NCBI RefSeq assembly: GCF_025506275.1
Contig: NZ_QYCP01000093.1
Coordinates: forward strand, 62,001-126,000
Direction of reading: 5' to 3'
Length of the DNA: 64,000 nucleotides
Source: Brevibacterium permense
GTDB lineage: Bacteria; Actinomycetota; Actinomycetes; Actinomycetales; Brevibacteriaceae
In this document: one piece after another, positions 1-9,001 of the stretch
Layout: each line of letters begins with the position of its first letter
Position numbering within the stretch: position 1 is the first letter of the stretch
Translations under genes and position numbers: made by a program
The notes under the pieces: generated by a model
What the model was told of the DNA's origin: nothing
What the model saw: only the letters and a program-made list of their open reading frames with translations
The model's database searches: none

Positions 1-3000
1 AAGCTGATATCGGTCGTCTGTGGACATATACACGCGAAATCGCCAACCGATGTCTAACCCGACTCGTTCCAGTTCAGCTTTCCGATCTTGCTGTCTCCGC
101 TTCGTAACGTCTCGAGCGACCTCGGCAGCTCTGTCGAGTGCGCCCTCGTGCGGTCCTGAGCGCGCGGCATGCACGATGGCCGCCTTTGCAGATGAGACCT
201 CAGCAAGCGCTGCCACTACGGCAAGGAGGCGATGCAAATCAGTCTCCAACGTTTTCAGGCTGTCTGGGAATGTGTCGTACCCGAGCAGATGCCACGGCTC
301 TTCCATCGCCTGGTGAAGTGACCTCCCGATTACATGGTCGCTAAGGTGCGCCGCGATCGCCGTGAGGTTGGCCAGCTTCGCGAGCCGCGGGAATATATTG
401 CTGGTGAGGTCCGTAAGAAGGCCCACAAGTGGGTCTGCGGACAGGGACGATGCCTCTTGATCTCCGGAGACATCAAGTGCTCGTAGACTTCTGTTGAGAC
501 GTGGACCGATTTGGTTGGCGTCTTCATTGAGCCGGTCTATCTGCTCCGTAAGCTCTTCAGTGCCGATACCTCGCATATCTGCAGCAACAAATGCATTTCC
601 GACAATGCGGGTAAGTCGAGCGGCGGCTTCGAAGAGAGGAAGCGTAGCCGAGAGGCGTTCTGTGTCGGTGGCTCCGAGCACTACGTTGGTAACTCGTATG
701 CGTTCTTGGTTCCAAGCTGTCGACAATTCAGAGTGGTCGTACTCTCGGCGGAGTTCAGTAGAACCGACCTGGTGGTCGCCGACTTGGTAATCGTGGCCAC
801 CGGGCAGCTGCAGCTTGACGTCAACATGCGTGGTTCTAGGAAAACAACGTAGGAGGAGTCGTCCGAGCTGGATCACTCGGTCGTGAGGGTCGCCATGAGT
901 GGTATCGGAGACATGAAGGACACGAGCATAGGCGACCGCTTCTCCACTCGATTCATCGATCCGGAGGTCAATAATCCACGGGTCGGCGTTCCTGATTTTG
1001 ACTTCAATCTCGGCCTCTCCGCCGAGTGATTGAATGAGCGTCTGAGCGAGTGCGGGACTGAGGGAGTTCGCTGTCGCCATGAAGTTTGCAAACTGTGTGA
1101 TCGACGCACGTTGCATGGCCGTGCCCAGAGGATTGGAATTTAGAAGTGCGGATTGAGTTTCAACTGCGATGTCGAATGCGCTTCCCTGGAACTCGAACAG
1201 TAACTCGTTCGCGAGGACAACGTCGTCTATTGCGACAAGTTCTTCGGCGAGTTGCCCAGGCCCGATCGCTGCAATCAGCGCTGCTCCTCGTGCAGATTCG
1301 GGCGATGCTGCCATGTCCGAGACGGCGCTGGTGAACTCCTCTGGAACGAGGTCACTAAGATCAGAGCCCGCAATGGCACAGAACTGGGCGACAGGCTGAT
1401 TTGCTGGCGGGATTCCATGTCGGTCGGCTATGTCAGTCCATTTGACCGCCCGTTCGTAGAAGTCATAGAGGCGCAACCCTCGCAGATAGGCGGCAAGCTT
1501 CTTGACGTCACGGGATTCGAGTAACGCGGATTCGTGAATCAGCTGGTCTAATTCTGGTTTGTCCCGAAGTAAATTAGGAACGAACTTCCTGACTTCTTCG
1601 GGCGCCAGAACCAGGAGGAGACGACTGATCGTATGGTTGAGAGCTGGAGGCGGTTGGTCGTGGATTGCATTGGAAATGGCGGTCGATCGCAGCTGGTGCA
1701 CGCCTAAAATCGTTCCGTTGCGCTCGACTAACAGATGCTCCTCCGCTAAGCGCGCGAGCGGCTCTCGAAGTTCGAGCTGGGTCACGCCACAGGCTTCCGC
1801 TGCCTTGCCGACGGGCAGGGTAGCCGACCAGCGATCCGCGGTCGTGGAAAGGCTCAATAGGTCAAGTTCGATATTCCTGTGTTCAGTGATGCGACGGCGC
1901 ACCTGGTCGCCGATCACAGCATCTATTCGTTCGCCACGAGTGAGCAAATGGGTGAACTCAAGCGTGAGTCCCTCGGATTGCTCGAATGCTTCTCTCCAGT
2001 GAGGTGACTCTGTTGCCTTCCGTTCACACAGACTATCGAAGATCACCTCAGCTGCTTCTTCGTTCAGCTCCACGGTGATAGTGGCGGAGCCTGATAGGTC
2101 TCCAAGTGATATGAGGTCTTCGTGCCGGGCAGTCGAGACCATGAACAGGCCCGGTGCCGCAGCGGTCGCTTCGCGTAGCTGAGACCATCCGCTGAACTGG
2201 CCTGTACCAGCTGCGTCGATGAGGAGACCGATAGGGTTCGCTTCAGAAACCCGGTACGAACGACATAGCCTAAGCACCTTGGGGACGTCATGGGAAGACA
2301 ACCGATTTACACGAAACCACAGGATGCCCGGGAGAGCGTGCGGGATTGACCAAAGCAGAGCGCTCTTCCCGACGCCAGATGGACCGGTCAAGATAACGGA
2401 TGAAGTCTCCTGGATTCCGGCTACAGCTTCATCAATGAGCTCGGTCCGCGGTACCACTAGACCCGCCGCAACATGTCCCGGCTGTGTCGAAACGCCCTCG
2501 TAAAAGCGAGCATCGTGGAGTTCTTCGGTGAGCGACAGAGGCGAACAGAGTCCTTGAGTGATTGCCGCATCTAGCGCATCGAGGTCGACTTGCTCAACGA
2601 AGTCGTGACTCTGACGTATCAGCTCGTTCCGATCGAGAGAGTGCCTATCATCGTAGACAACTGGCGCGTTCAGTCTGGCAGTCTCACCCGTGAGGGTTCG
2701 GAGCTCACGTGCCAGATAGTCAATGATCGATGGCCGTAACTGTGGGAAAACCGTTCCCAGCAACGTTCGACTGTTCTCTTCCAGATAAGACCAGGAGACG
2801 CCAAATACGACTGTGCGATCAAACAGCTCGAGAACGTCACTCTCGCCAAGCCCGCGCTTCTTCGCCGCAGTAGCGATGCTGGCCCGCAGCTTCGAATCGT
2901 GTCCAAGCGATTCGCCAAGTGGTCTATTGAACTCTCCGAGTGCGGTTTCACCTTCAACGCCTCGCTCGAACACAACTGTGAGACCGCCCGAGTCACCGCT

Positions 3001-3393
3001 ACGTTGACGGTGTCGGATCCAGGCATCAATGATGTCGCCACTTGCCTTCCCCACGGGGAACGCTCCCAAGTGCTCACCTCTCGACTTCACCTGAACATGT
3101 TGCCGCGAGGCCCCGCACTCAATCATGATGTCTTCGAGGCCCTCAGGAACGAGCGCTTCAGCCTGGAGATCGCTAGCAATCAGTCGAGCAGCAAGCCAAG
3201 CTGCGACCGTGTGCTGAAAATCGAACCCTCTGCTTGCCCAAGCGCCGCTTCTTGTACGGCTCCACTCATCAATGAGCTGAGCTGACTCGTCTGCTTCAGC
3301 GCGCACTTCGGCAACCGGTTGAGGGGCGGCTGTTCGCGAACGATGCCGCGGATGCCCTCGATTCCCGCCTTTCGAATGCTTCTTGGCCACCAT
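1..3393 (-). CDS. Cap4-like nuclease / STAND NTPase, probable anti-phage protein (3' end outside window)
   Basis: One minus-strand frame stays open from the ATG at 3393 to the window edge, giving 1131 codons with no stop, so the C-terminus is missing. Residues about 50-180 look like a Cap4/DUF4297 dsDNA nuclease: GFDFQ at 56-60, an ED pair at 87-88, and QHVQVK at 98-103, as in PD-(D/E)xK enzymes of the QxK type. A Walker A motif, GPSGVGKS, lies at 337-344, followed by a Walker B-like LLID near 393 and STARHEDL. The rest is helical-looking with no recognised motif. Nuclease plus STAND ATPase plus a long C-terminal sensor is the Avs-type defence layout, in which the sensor binds a phage protein and the nuclease then cuts DNA. 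The domain reading is from motifs only, and the specific Avs class is unknown. I see no partner gene inside the window. Confidence 0.75.
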   Translation of the reverse strand, partial: MVAKKHSKGGNRGHPRHRSRTAAPQPVAEVRAEADESAQLIDEWSRTRSGAWASRGFDFQHTVAAWLAARLIASDLQAEALVPEGLEDIMIECGASRQHVQVKSRGEHLGAFPVGKASGDIIDAWIRHRQRSGDSGGLTVVFERGVEGETALGEFNRPLGESLGHDSKLRASIATAAKKRGLGESDVLELFDRTVVFGVSWSYLEENSRTLLGTVFPQLRPSIIDYLARELRTLTGETARLNAPVVYDDRHSLDRNELIRQSHDFVEQVDLDALDAAITQGLCSPLSLTEELHDARFYEGVSTQPGHVAAGLVVPRTELIDEAVAGIQETSSVILTGPSGVGKSALLWSIPHALPGILWFRVNRLSSHDVPKVLRLCRSYRVSEANPIGLLIDAAGTGQFSGWSQLREATAAAPGLFMVSTARHEDLISLGDLSGSATITVELNEEAAEVIFDSLCERKATESPHWREAFEQSEGLTLEFTHLLTRGERIDAVIGDQVRRRITEHRNIELDLLSLSTTADRWSATLPVGKAAEACGVTQLELREPLARLAEEHLLVERNGTILGVHQLRSTAISNAIHDQPPPALNHTISRLLLVLAPEEVRKFVPNLLRDKPELDQLIHESALLESRDVKKLAAYLRGLRLYDFYERAVKWTDIADRHGIPPANQPVAQFCAIAGSDLSDLVPEEFTSAVSDMAASPESARGAALIAAIGPGQLAEELVAIDDVVLANELLFEFQGSAFDIAVETQSALLNSNPLGTAMQRASITQFANFMATANSLSPALAQTLIQSLGGEAEIEVKIRNADPWIIDLRIDESSGEAVAYARVLHVSDTTHGDPHDRVIQLGRLLLRCFPRTTHVDVKLQLPGGHDYQVGDHQVGSTELRREYDHSELSTAWNQERIRVTNVVLGATDTERLSATLPLFEAAARLTRIVGNAFVAADMRGIGTEELTEQIDRLNEDANQIGPRLNRSLRALDVSGDQEASSLSADPLVGLLTDLTSNIFPRLAKLANLTAIAAHLSDHVIGRSLHQAMEEPWHLLGYDTFPDSLKTLETDLHRLLAVVAALAEVSSAKAAIVHAARSGPHEGALDRAAEVARDVTKRRQQDRKAELERVGLDIGWRFRVYMSTDDRYQL

Positions 3394-3819
3394 CCAATAT
3401 TCGCAGACACCGCTGACATGAGATAACCGCCGAACCGGACAGTCTCGTTACGCTACACGCTCTCCAGCGTCGCCAGTTCTACTTGGATGCGTCGCGCGGC
3501 ATCGTGCTGGAGGCGAATCAGCGGAACTGCTCGCTTAGGCAAGAGTGCCCTGACAGGGTCCCTGCTGGAAAATTGCTACGGGTTAATGTGATGTGATCCA
3601 CCGCAGACATCCGGGCATTCGGGCGGGGTACCTGGACTCGAACTAAGAATGACTGAAGCTCCTGAACTGAAGTTGTCAAAGTGTTCGCCTACCTTTTGCG
3701 TTCGACTACGGCGGTATTACTCCATCATTTCGCCCATGAACGCGTTGAATGCCGACCCACTCCTACACCGATACCGTGACCCACCCTCAGCTCGCCTCGG
3801 CTGTGTTCGTTGCTCTGGT
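3394..3819. other. Intergenic stretch with a tRNA-3'-end-like remnant
   Basis: These 426 bases have no credible gene. They hold the upstream region of the defence gene and the downstream region of the acetoacetate-CoA ligase. At 3621-3652, read on the minus strand, is a tRNA-tail-like string with TTCGAGTCC (a T-loop-like core) followed by a CCCCGCC acceptor-like end. No matching 5' half (GGCGGGG) or anticodon arm is found nearby, so it is not a complete tRNA. Copies of a tRNA 3' end are typical of integration sites, which would suit a mobile defence gene, but no integrase is visible. Confidence 0.4.
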
Positions 3820-5802
3820 CTAAGTTTCCGCCCAACCCGCAAACCGTGCGAAGTACTCCAGCGCCTCAAGCGAATCCACAGCATTCGGATTCGCCACACG
3901 ATCCAAATCATGCCCTTGAATGAGCCGCTTCACCGGAACCTCGAGCTTCTTTCCAGTCTTGGTGTGCGGAATGGCCGGAACCGCGATGATGTCATCGGGC
4001 ACATGCCGCGGCGACGCCTTCGACCGCAGCTCCGAAGCAATCCGAGACCGTAGCCCGGAATCCAACGAAACCCCCGACGCCAACACAACGAACAGCGGCA
4101 TCCAGTACCCGCCGTCGGGCTGCTCGGTACCGATGACCAGGGATTCGGCTACCTCGGGGATGCCGTCGACGACGTCGTAGATGTCGGCGCTGCCCAGGCG
4201 CACTCCCTGCCGGTTGAGGGTGGCATCCGAGCGGCCGGAGATGATGACGCTGCCATGGTCGGTGATGGTGATCCAGTCGCCGTGGCGCCAGACTCCGGGG
4301 AACATCGAGAAGTACGTGTCGCGGTAGCGCTCACCGTCCGGATCATTCCAGAATTTCACCGGCATCGACGGCATCGGTGCGGTGATGACCATCTCCCCGA
4401 CCTCATCGACCAATGGCTGACCGGAGTCGTCCCACGACTCCAACGCCACGCCGAGCACCGGCCGTGAAAGTTCCCCGGCCCAGATCGGAGCGTTCGGCGC
4501 AGATCCGGCGAAGCCGCTGACAACGTCCGTGCCGCCACTCGTCGACGCCAGCTGCACACGCTCGCCCACGGCATCGCGCACCCACGGGAAGCACTGGGCG
4601 GGCACCGGGGCACCGGTGGCACCGATCGTCCGCAGCGCGGAGAGGTCGAACTCCTTGCCGGGTTCGATCCCGGCCTTCATCCCGGCCAGGAAGATCCCGG
4701 GACTGACCCCGAGCACATTGGCCTGCGTGTCCGCGGCGATCTCCCACAGCCGGCCCGGCCCCGGATAAAGGGGACTGCCGTCGAAGCACACCGTGGTCGC
4801 ACCGCCCACCAGCGCCGAGGCGACGAGGTTCCACATCATCCAGTTCGTGTTCGTGTACCAGAAGAACCGGTCACCCGGCCGGATGTCGAGGTGGAGACCC
4901 AGCAGTCGCAGGTGATCGATGACGACCCCGCCGTGACTGTGCACGATGCCCTTGGGAATCCCCGTCGTGCCCGAGGAATACAGCACCCACAGCGGGGTAT
5001 CGAAATCGACGCGCGCGAACTTAGGTTCCACATCGCCGGAAGCAATATCGTCCCAGGCGGTGAGGTTCGTGATCTGATCGTGTTCATCGATGAAATCCTC
5101 GCCGAGGTTGCCCACCCCGACCACGGCCCGCAGGCTCGGCATCCGGTTGGCTAAGTCCGCGACCTGGTCGCGGCGGTCGTAGGCTGAGCCGTTCCACAGG
5201 TAGCCGTCGGCGGCGAAGAGCACCGTCGGTTCGAGTTGACCGAGTTTTGTTGCGGCACCCTCGGCGGCGTAGTCCTGGGCACAGGCGGACCAGATGGCAC
5301 CGACCGAAGCGGTCGCGAGGAAGGCGATGAGGGTGTGGTGGGTATTCGGCAGGTATCCGACGACGCGGTCGCCTTCTCCGACTCCTTGGCTGCGCAGCCA
5401 AGCGGCGACGGAACCGACCTGGCGGCGCAGTTCACGCCAGGTGGATTCGGTGCGCTCGCCGGATTCTTTGATCGTGATGATGGCCGGTTCGTCGGCGAGC
5501 TTGTCGTCGAGTCCGGCGCGCAGGGCGTGTTCGGCGTAGTTGAGGCGGGTGCCTGGGAACCAGTCGGCCCCTGGCATGGACCGATTGGCGAGAACCTCAG
5601 TGTAGGGTTCGTCGGCGATGACATTGAAGAAGTCCCAGACCGCGCCCCAGAATCCATCGAGGTCGCTGACCGACCATTTCCACAGATCGTCATAGGTGGC
5701 CAGGTTTTGGCCGGTGCGCTGAGTGGCGAAGTCGATGAAGTAGGCAATCTGCGCACGAGGGGTCTGATCGGGGTCGGGAAGCCAGATCGGTTCAGCGGAC
5801 AA
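3820..5802 (-). CDS. Acetoacetate-CoA ligase (acetoacetyl-CoA synthetase)
   Basis: This 660-residue cytoplasmic enzyme would activate acetoacetate (or a related short beta-keto acid) to its CoA ester with ATP, feeding ketone bodies into thiolysis or synthesis. It has the ANL-family P-loop LYSSGTTGIPKGIVHSHGG, an N-terminal ACS-type segment with WFPGTRLNYAEH, and a C-terminal PHTKTGKKLEVPVKR with the catalytic lysine region. The length matches acetoacetyl-CoA synthetases (about 650). The start is the TTG at 5802, chosen because a strong GAGGAG Shine-Dalgarno lies about 6 bases upstream and the reading begins MSAEPIW. It lies 267 bases downstream of the acyl-CoA dehydrogenase on the same strand, so it may be in the same unit or have its own promoter. 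Confidence 0.9.
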   Translation of the reverse strand: MSAEPIWLPDPDQTPRAQIAYFIDFATQRTGQNLATYDDLWKWSVSDLDGFWGAVWDFFNVIADEPYTEVLANRSMPGADWFPGTRLNYAEHALRAGLDDKLADEPAIITIKESGERTESTWRELRRQVGSVAAWLRSQGVGEGDRVVGYLPNTHHTLIAFLATASVGAIWSACAQDYAAEGAATKLGQLEPTVLFAADGYLWNGSAYDRRDQVADLANRMPSLRAVVGVGNLGEDFIDEHDQITNLTAWDDIASGDVEPKFARVDFDTPLWVLYSSGTTGIPKGIVHSHGGVVIDHLRLLGLHLDIRPGDRFFWYTNTNWMMWNLVASALVGGATTVCFDGSPLYPGPGRLWEIAADTQANVLGVSPGIFLAGMKAGIEPGKEFDLSALRTIGATGAPVPAQCFPWVRDAVGERVQLASTSGGTDVVSGFAGSAPNAPIWAGELSRPVLGVALESWDDSGQPLVDEVGEMVITAPMPSMPVKFWNDPDGERYRDTYFSMFPGVWRHGDWITITDHGSVIISGRSDATLNRQGVRLGSADIYDVVDGIPEVAESLVIGTEQPDGGYWMPLFVVLASGVSLDSGLRSRIASELRSKASPRHVPDDIIAVPAIPHTKTGKKLEVPVKRLIQGHDLDRVANPNAVDSLEALEYFARFAGWAET

Positions 5803-6069
5803 TTCTTCTCCTCAGCACATCGGCGGGCGGCAGTGGACGAGTCCTCAGCAGCAGGAACGACGTGGTTTCGTCCCATGAGTGAGGCATTGACTCCACCTTA
5901 CGCCGCTGCCACTGCAGTCAGGATGGGCGCGATCTTCTGTCAGATCTCGTGCAATGGAAATGGACTGCACCATACGATCTGTACTCCAAAGGAAGGACTG
6001 CCATGCTGCTGAAAACTCTCTCAGTTCTGTACAGCTTGTCAGAGTGTCCACTTCAGTGAGTGCTGGTCA

Positions 6070-7242
6070 TCATGCCCTTAACAGTTCTTTTGCGATCCCG
6101 TTCTTCTGGATCTCGTCGGAGCCGGTGAGCATCCGGAACATCCGCAGACGACGCCAGATCCCCTCGATCTCGGATCCGTGGACCATGCCGGCCTTGCCCT
6201 GCAGCTGCATCGCGGAATCGGCGATGGAGAAAGCCTTCTGAGCAACGAAGAGTTTGCACATGAACGCTTCGGGCATGATCGCCTCACCCCGATCGAGGGC
6301 GGCCAAGGCGTCGAAGGTCATCGACCGAGCCGCGTAGTAGTCGGTGGCCATCTCGGCCAGAGTGTGCTGGACGGACTGCAGCTGGGCCATCGACCCCGCC
6401 GCGACCTGACGATTATGGACGAAATCCACGGTCAGCGTCAGTGCCCTGCGCACCTGTCCCAGAACAGTCGGGCAGTGCAGCAGCCGATTCGTGGTCACCC
6501 GGCCGAGTCCGATCTTCAGCCCCTGTCCGACCTCGCCGAGGAGCTGATCCGGTTCGACACGCACATCGTCGAGGATGATGTCGGACTCGATGTGCTGGCC
6601 GGACAACGGGACCTCACCCTCGACGACCCGGACGCCGGGAGAGTCGAGATCGACGAGGAAGGCCGAGTACGCCTCCTCTTCGCCCGCCATACGGGCGATG
6701 AGGATCGAGAAGTCGGCGAAAGGGCCCGCCGAGGAGAACACCTTGTGCCCCGAGATCCTCCAGCCGTCTCCTTCAGGAGTGGCCACGGTGTGCATGGCAC
6801 GCACATTCGATCCGGCATCGGTCTCAGTCAGGGAGAAGCAGCAGGCGCGCTCCCCGCGGACGACGGGCAGCAGATACCGTTCGACCTGGGCCGGGGTGGC
6901 GAAGCGGAAGATAGAGCCCACACGCAGAGGCCCTCCCATATCCCCGAGCACGCTCTGGGACAGCACCCGCCCCGAGGCGGAGACCTCCTCCTTGAGGATG
7001 GCCAGATCCGTGTGGCTCAGTCCCCTGCCGCCGAGTTCCGGCGGCAGGTGGATGCCGTAGAAGCCGAGCTCATACGAGCGCTTCCACACCTTCTGCAGGG
7101 TCTCGCGGTCGAAGCGGGACTCCGGATGCAGCTCGCGCTCCTGTTCGTATTCGGCGAGCTCTCCGTCGAGATAGGTGCGCAGACTCGCGATGGTCTCGGC
7201 GAGCGGATGGTCGGAGTAGTCGGGGTTGAGGGTGAATGACAT
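6070..7242 (-). CDS. Acyl-CoA dehydrogenase
   Basis: This 390-residue flavoprotein of the acyl-CoA dehydrogenase family would introduce an alpha,beta double bond into an acyl-CoA. It shows an N-terminal helical domain (LPPELGGRGLSHTDLA), the FAD/substrate beta segment CCFSLTETDAGSNVRAM, and the C-terminal helical domain with RQVAAGSMAQLQSVQ. The ATG at 7242 is preferred over an upstream TTG at 7254 because GGAGA sits just upstream of the ATG. The usual catalytic glutamate of the YEGT motif is not present: the equivalent stretch reads MLTGSDEIQ. The base may lie elsewhere, as in isovaleryl-CoA dehydrogenase types, or the substrate may differ. It follows the acyl-CoA synthetase by 60 bases and is probably co-transcribed with it. 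Confidence 0.88.
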   Translation of the reverse strand: MSFTLNPDYSDHPLAETIASLRTYLDGELAEYEQERELHPESRFDRETLQKVWKRSYELGFYGIHLPPELGGRGLSHTDLAILKEEVSASGRVLSQSVLGDMGGPLRVGSIFRFATPAQVERYLLPVVRGERACCFSLTETDAGSNVRAMHTVATPEGDGWRISGHKVFSSAGPFADFSILIARMAGEEEAYSAFLVDLDSPGVRVVEGEVPLSGQHIESDIILDDVRVEPDQLLGEVGQGLKIGLGRVTTNRLLHCPTVLGQVRRALTLTVDFVHNRQVAAGSMAQLQSVQHTLAEMATDYYAARSMTFDALAALDRGEAIMPEAFMCKLFVAQKAFSIADSAMQLQGKAGMVHGSEIEGIWRRLRMFRMLTGSDEIQKNGIAKELLRA

Positions 7243-7302
7243 GTCTGTCTCCAATCGGCAGGGGGGGTGGTTGCGGCGGACCGAGTGTGGAGGTCCGGTC
7301 GC

Positions 7303-8862
7303 TCAGTTGACGCTGCGTTCGGCACCGGCCCAGTAGCCGGAGCGGACTTGTCGGCGGTCGATCTTGCCGTTGCGGTTGACGGGCAGTTCGGTGACGAAGT
7401 CGATGTGCCGTGGCTTCTTGAAGCGGTCGAGGCGCTCGCCGCAGAAGTCGATGATCGACTCCGCGCTCGGCTGCGAGCCGCTGCGCGCGACGACCACGGC
7501 GGTCACTGACTCGCCCCAGCGATCGTCGGGGGCGCCGACGACGCAGACCTCACTGACATCGGGGTGTTCATAGACTGCGGCCTCGACCTCGGTGGAATAG
7601 ATGTTGAATCCGCCGGAGATGATCATGTCCTTCTTCCGGTCGACGATGAAGACGTAGCCATCGGGTCGGATGTAGGCGATGTCGCCGGTGAGCACCCATC
7701 CGTCGCGGAATGTCTCCGCGCTCAGCTCCGGAGCGCCCCAGTATTCGCTCACGCAGTCGGGGCCGCGAACCGCCAACTCGCCGAGCTCTCCGGCAGGCAC
7801 GCGCCTGCCGTCTTCGTCGAGGACTGCGACCTCCGAGTCGAAGACGGCGCGGCCGCAGGAGAGCAGGAGCTGTGGATCGGAGTCGATGCCGCGGACGATG
7901 TCCTCCTTGGTCAGCGCCGTGACCCCGCTGGTCGTCTCTGCCTGTCCGTACCCCTGTTCGATGATCGGTCCGAATGCTTCCACGGCTTCTCTCAGCCTCT
8001 TCGGGCTCACCGGGGCACCGCCGACGGTCAGCGATTGCAGCGTCGCGACATCGTCCGGATCGATGCCGTGGTCGAGGAGCATGTGGAGCATGGTCGGGAC
8101 GACGAAGGACGAAGTCACCCGCTCGTCGCGGACCAAGCGCAGGAACTCGCCGGCGTCCCAGGCAGGCAGGACGACGATCGTCGACCCGCGGCTGAGGGCG
8201 GCCAGGACTCCCATCCCCGAGGCGTGGGTGATCGGCCCGGCGACGAGGTATCTGGTCTCCTGGCCCGTCGACTTCGAGGGGTCCATGAGGCGTTTGCGCA
8301 TATTCGCCAGTCGGTTGCCGACCGTCTGCACTGCGGCCTTGAGTTTGCCGGTCGAGCCCGAGGTGAAGTTGAGTACGCAGGGATCGGACTCCTCAGCGTC
8401 GAACATCACCGCGGAGGGCTCGGTGTCTGCACCCTCGGAGAGGAAGGCCGAATAGCTTCGCTCGCCGTCGTCTCCGAGGACAACGAGGCGCACGTTCGTC
8501 CCCGCTGCCGCTACGGCTGCTTCGGCCGAGGCGAGGTGGGGGCGGTCGACGAAGAGGACCGCCACTCCGGCATCGCCGAGGATATGGGCGGTCTCGGCCA
8601 CCCCAAGGCGGGAATTGATGGGCACTCGCAGGGCCGAGAGCTTGTAGAGGGCGGCCTCGATGACGACGAGCTCGCCGGCGTTTCCCGCGAAGGTTGCCAC
8701 CGGCGTGCCCCGTTCGATGCCATGGGCGGCGAGCGCGCCGGCAAGCGCCGTCGACTGGGCGTCGAGCTCTGCGAAGCTCAGGCGCAGGCTGCCGGCGACC
8801 ACCGCCTCGGTGTCGGGCCAGTGCTGGGCGGCGCGGGTGATGTAGTAGCCAAGGTTGAGCAT
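7303..8862 (-). CDS. AMP-dependent acyl-CoA synthetase (fatty-acid/aromatic-acid CoA ligase family)
   Basis: A 519-residue ANL-family enzyme that would adenylate a carboxylic acid and transfer it to CoA. Motifs in order: TSGSTGKLKAAV (A3 P-loop), YGQAETTSGVT (A5), GWVLTGDIAYIRPDG (A7), DRKKDMIISGGFNIY (A8 hinge) and PVNRNGKIDRR (A10 with the catalytic lysine). The length and motif spelling fit the long-chain/feruloyl-CoA ligase group; the substrate cannot be read from sequence. The ATG at 8862 has GAGGAG about 7 bases upstream. It is the first gene of the minus-strand acyl-CoA set and diverges from the TetR gene, with a palindromic operator between them. Confidence 0.88.
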   Translation of the reverse strand: MLNLGYYITRAAQHWPDTEAVVAGSLRLSFAELDAQSTALAGALAAHGIERGTPVATFAGNAGELVVIEAALYKLSALRVPINSRLGVAETAHILGDAGVAVLFVDRPHLASAEAAVAAAGTNVRLVVLGDDGERSYSAFLSEGADTEPSAVMFDAEESDPCVLNFTSGSTGKLKAAVQTVGNRLANMRKRLMDPSKSTGQETRYLVAGPITHASGMGVLAALSRGSTIVVLPAWDAGEFLRLVRDERVTSSFVVPTMLHMLLDHGIDPDDVATLQSLTVGGAPVSPKRLREAVEAFGPIIEQGYGQAETTSGVTALTKEDIVRGIDSDPQLLLSCGRAVFDSEVAVLDEDGRRVPAGELGELAVRGPDCVSEYWGAPELSAETFRDGWVLTGDIAYIRPDGYVFIVDRKKDMIISGGFNIYSTEVEAAVYEHPDVSEVCVVGAPDDRWGESVTAVVVARSGSQPSAESIIDFCGERLDRFKKPRHIDFVTELPVNRNGKIDRRQVRSGYWAGAERSVN

Positions 8863-8892
8863 CGAGATCTCCTCACGACAATGTGACTAGAA

Positions 8893-8909
8893 TTAGACAC
8901 AGTGTACAA
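8893..8909. promoter_or_regulatory. Palindromic TetR-type operator between acyl-CoA synthetase and tetR
   Basis: The 17-base sequence TTAGACACAGTGTACAA fits TTnnACACnGTGTnnAA with every defined position matching. It lies in the 139-base gap between the divergent acyl-CoA synthetase (start 8862) and TetR (start 9002). Near-copies occur at 9726-9742 and 18390-18406. Binding by the adjacent TetR protein is inference. Confidence 0.65.
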
Positions 8910-9001
8910 CTTTGGGCATCGAAGTCCAGAAACGACAATGTGTCGGTACCGTTGTGGCTGAGGTGCCGTCGGACGGCGGCGCGAATGCAGGAAGGGTGGA
9001 G

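Noticed and set aside
3621-3652. A complete tRNA gene at this place
   Set aside because: No 5' acceptor strand, D arm or anticodon arm can be drawn within 90 bases; only the 3'-like part exists.
6034-6051. A further copy of the TetR-type operator before the acetoacetate-CoA ligase
   Set aside because: Only 8 of 12 defined positions agree and the position is 230 bases from the start, so it is not better than chance.
5236-8886. Long plus-strand open frames opposite the acyl-CoA genes (5236-6012, 6178-7239, 7564-8886)
   Set aside because: They mirror real minus-strand genes in GC-rich DNA, have no family motifs and lack ribosome sites.
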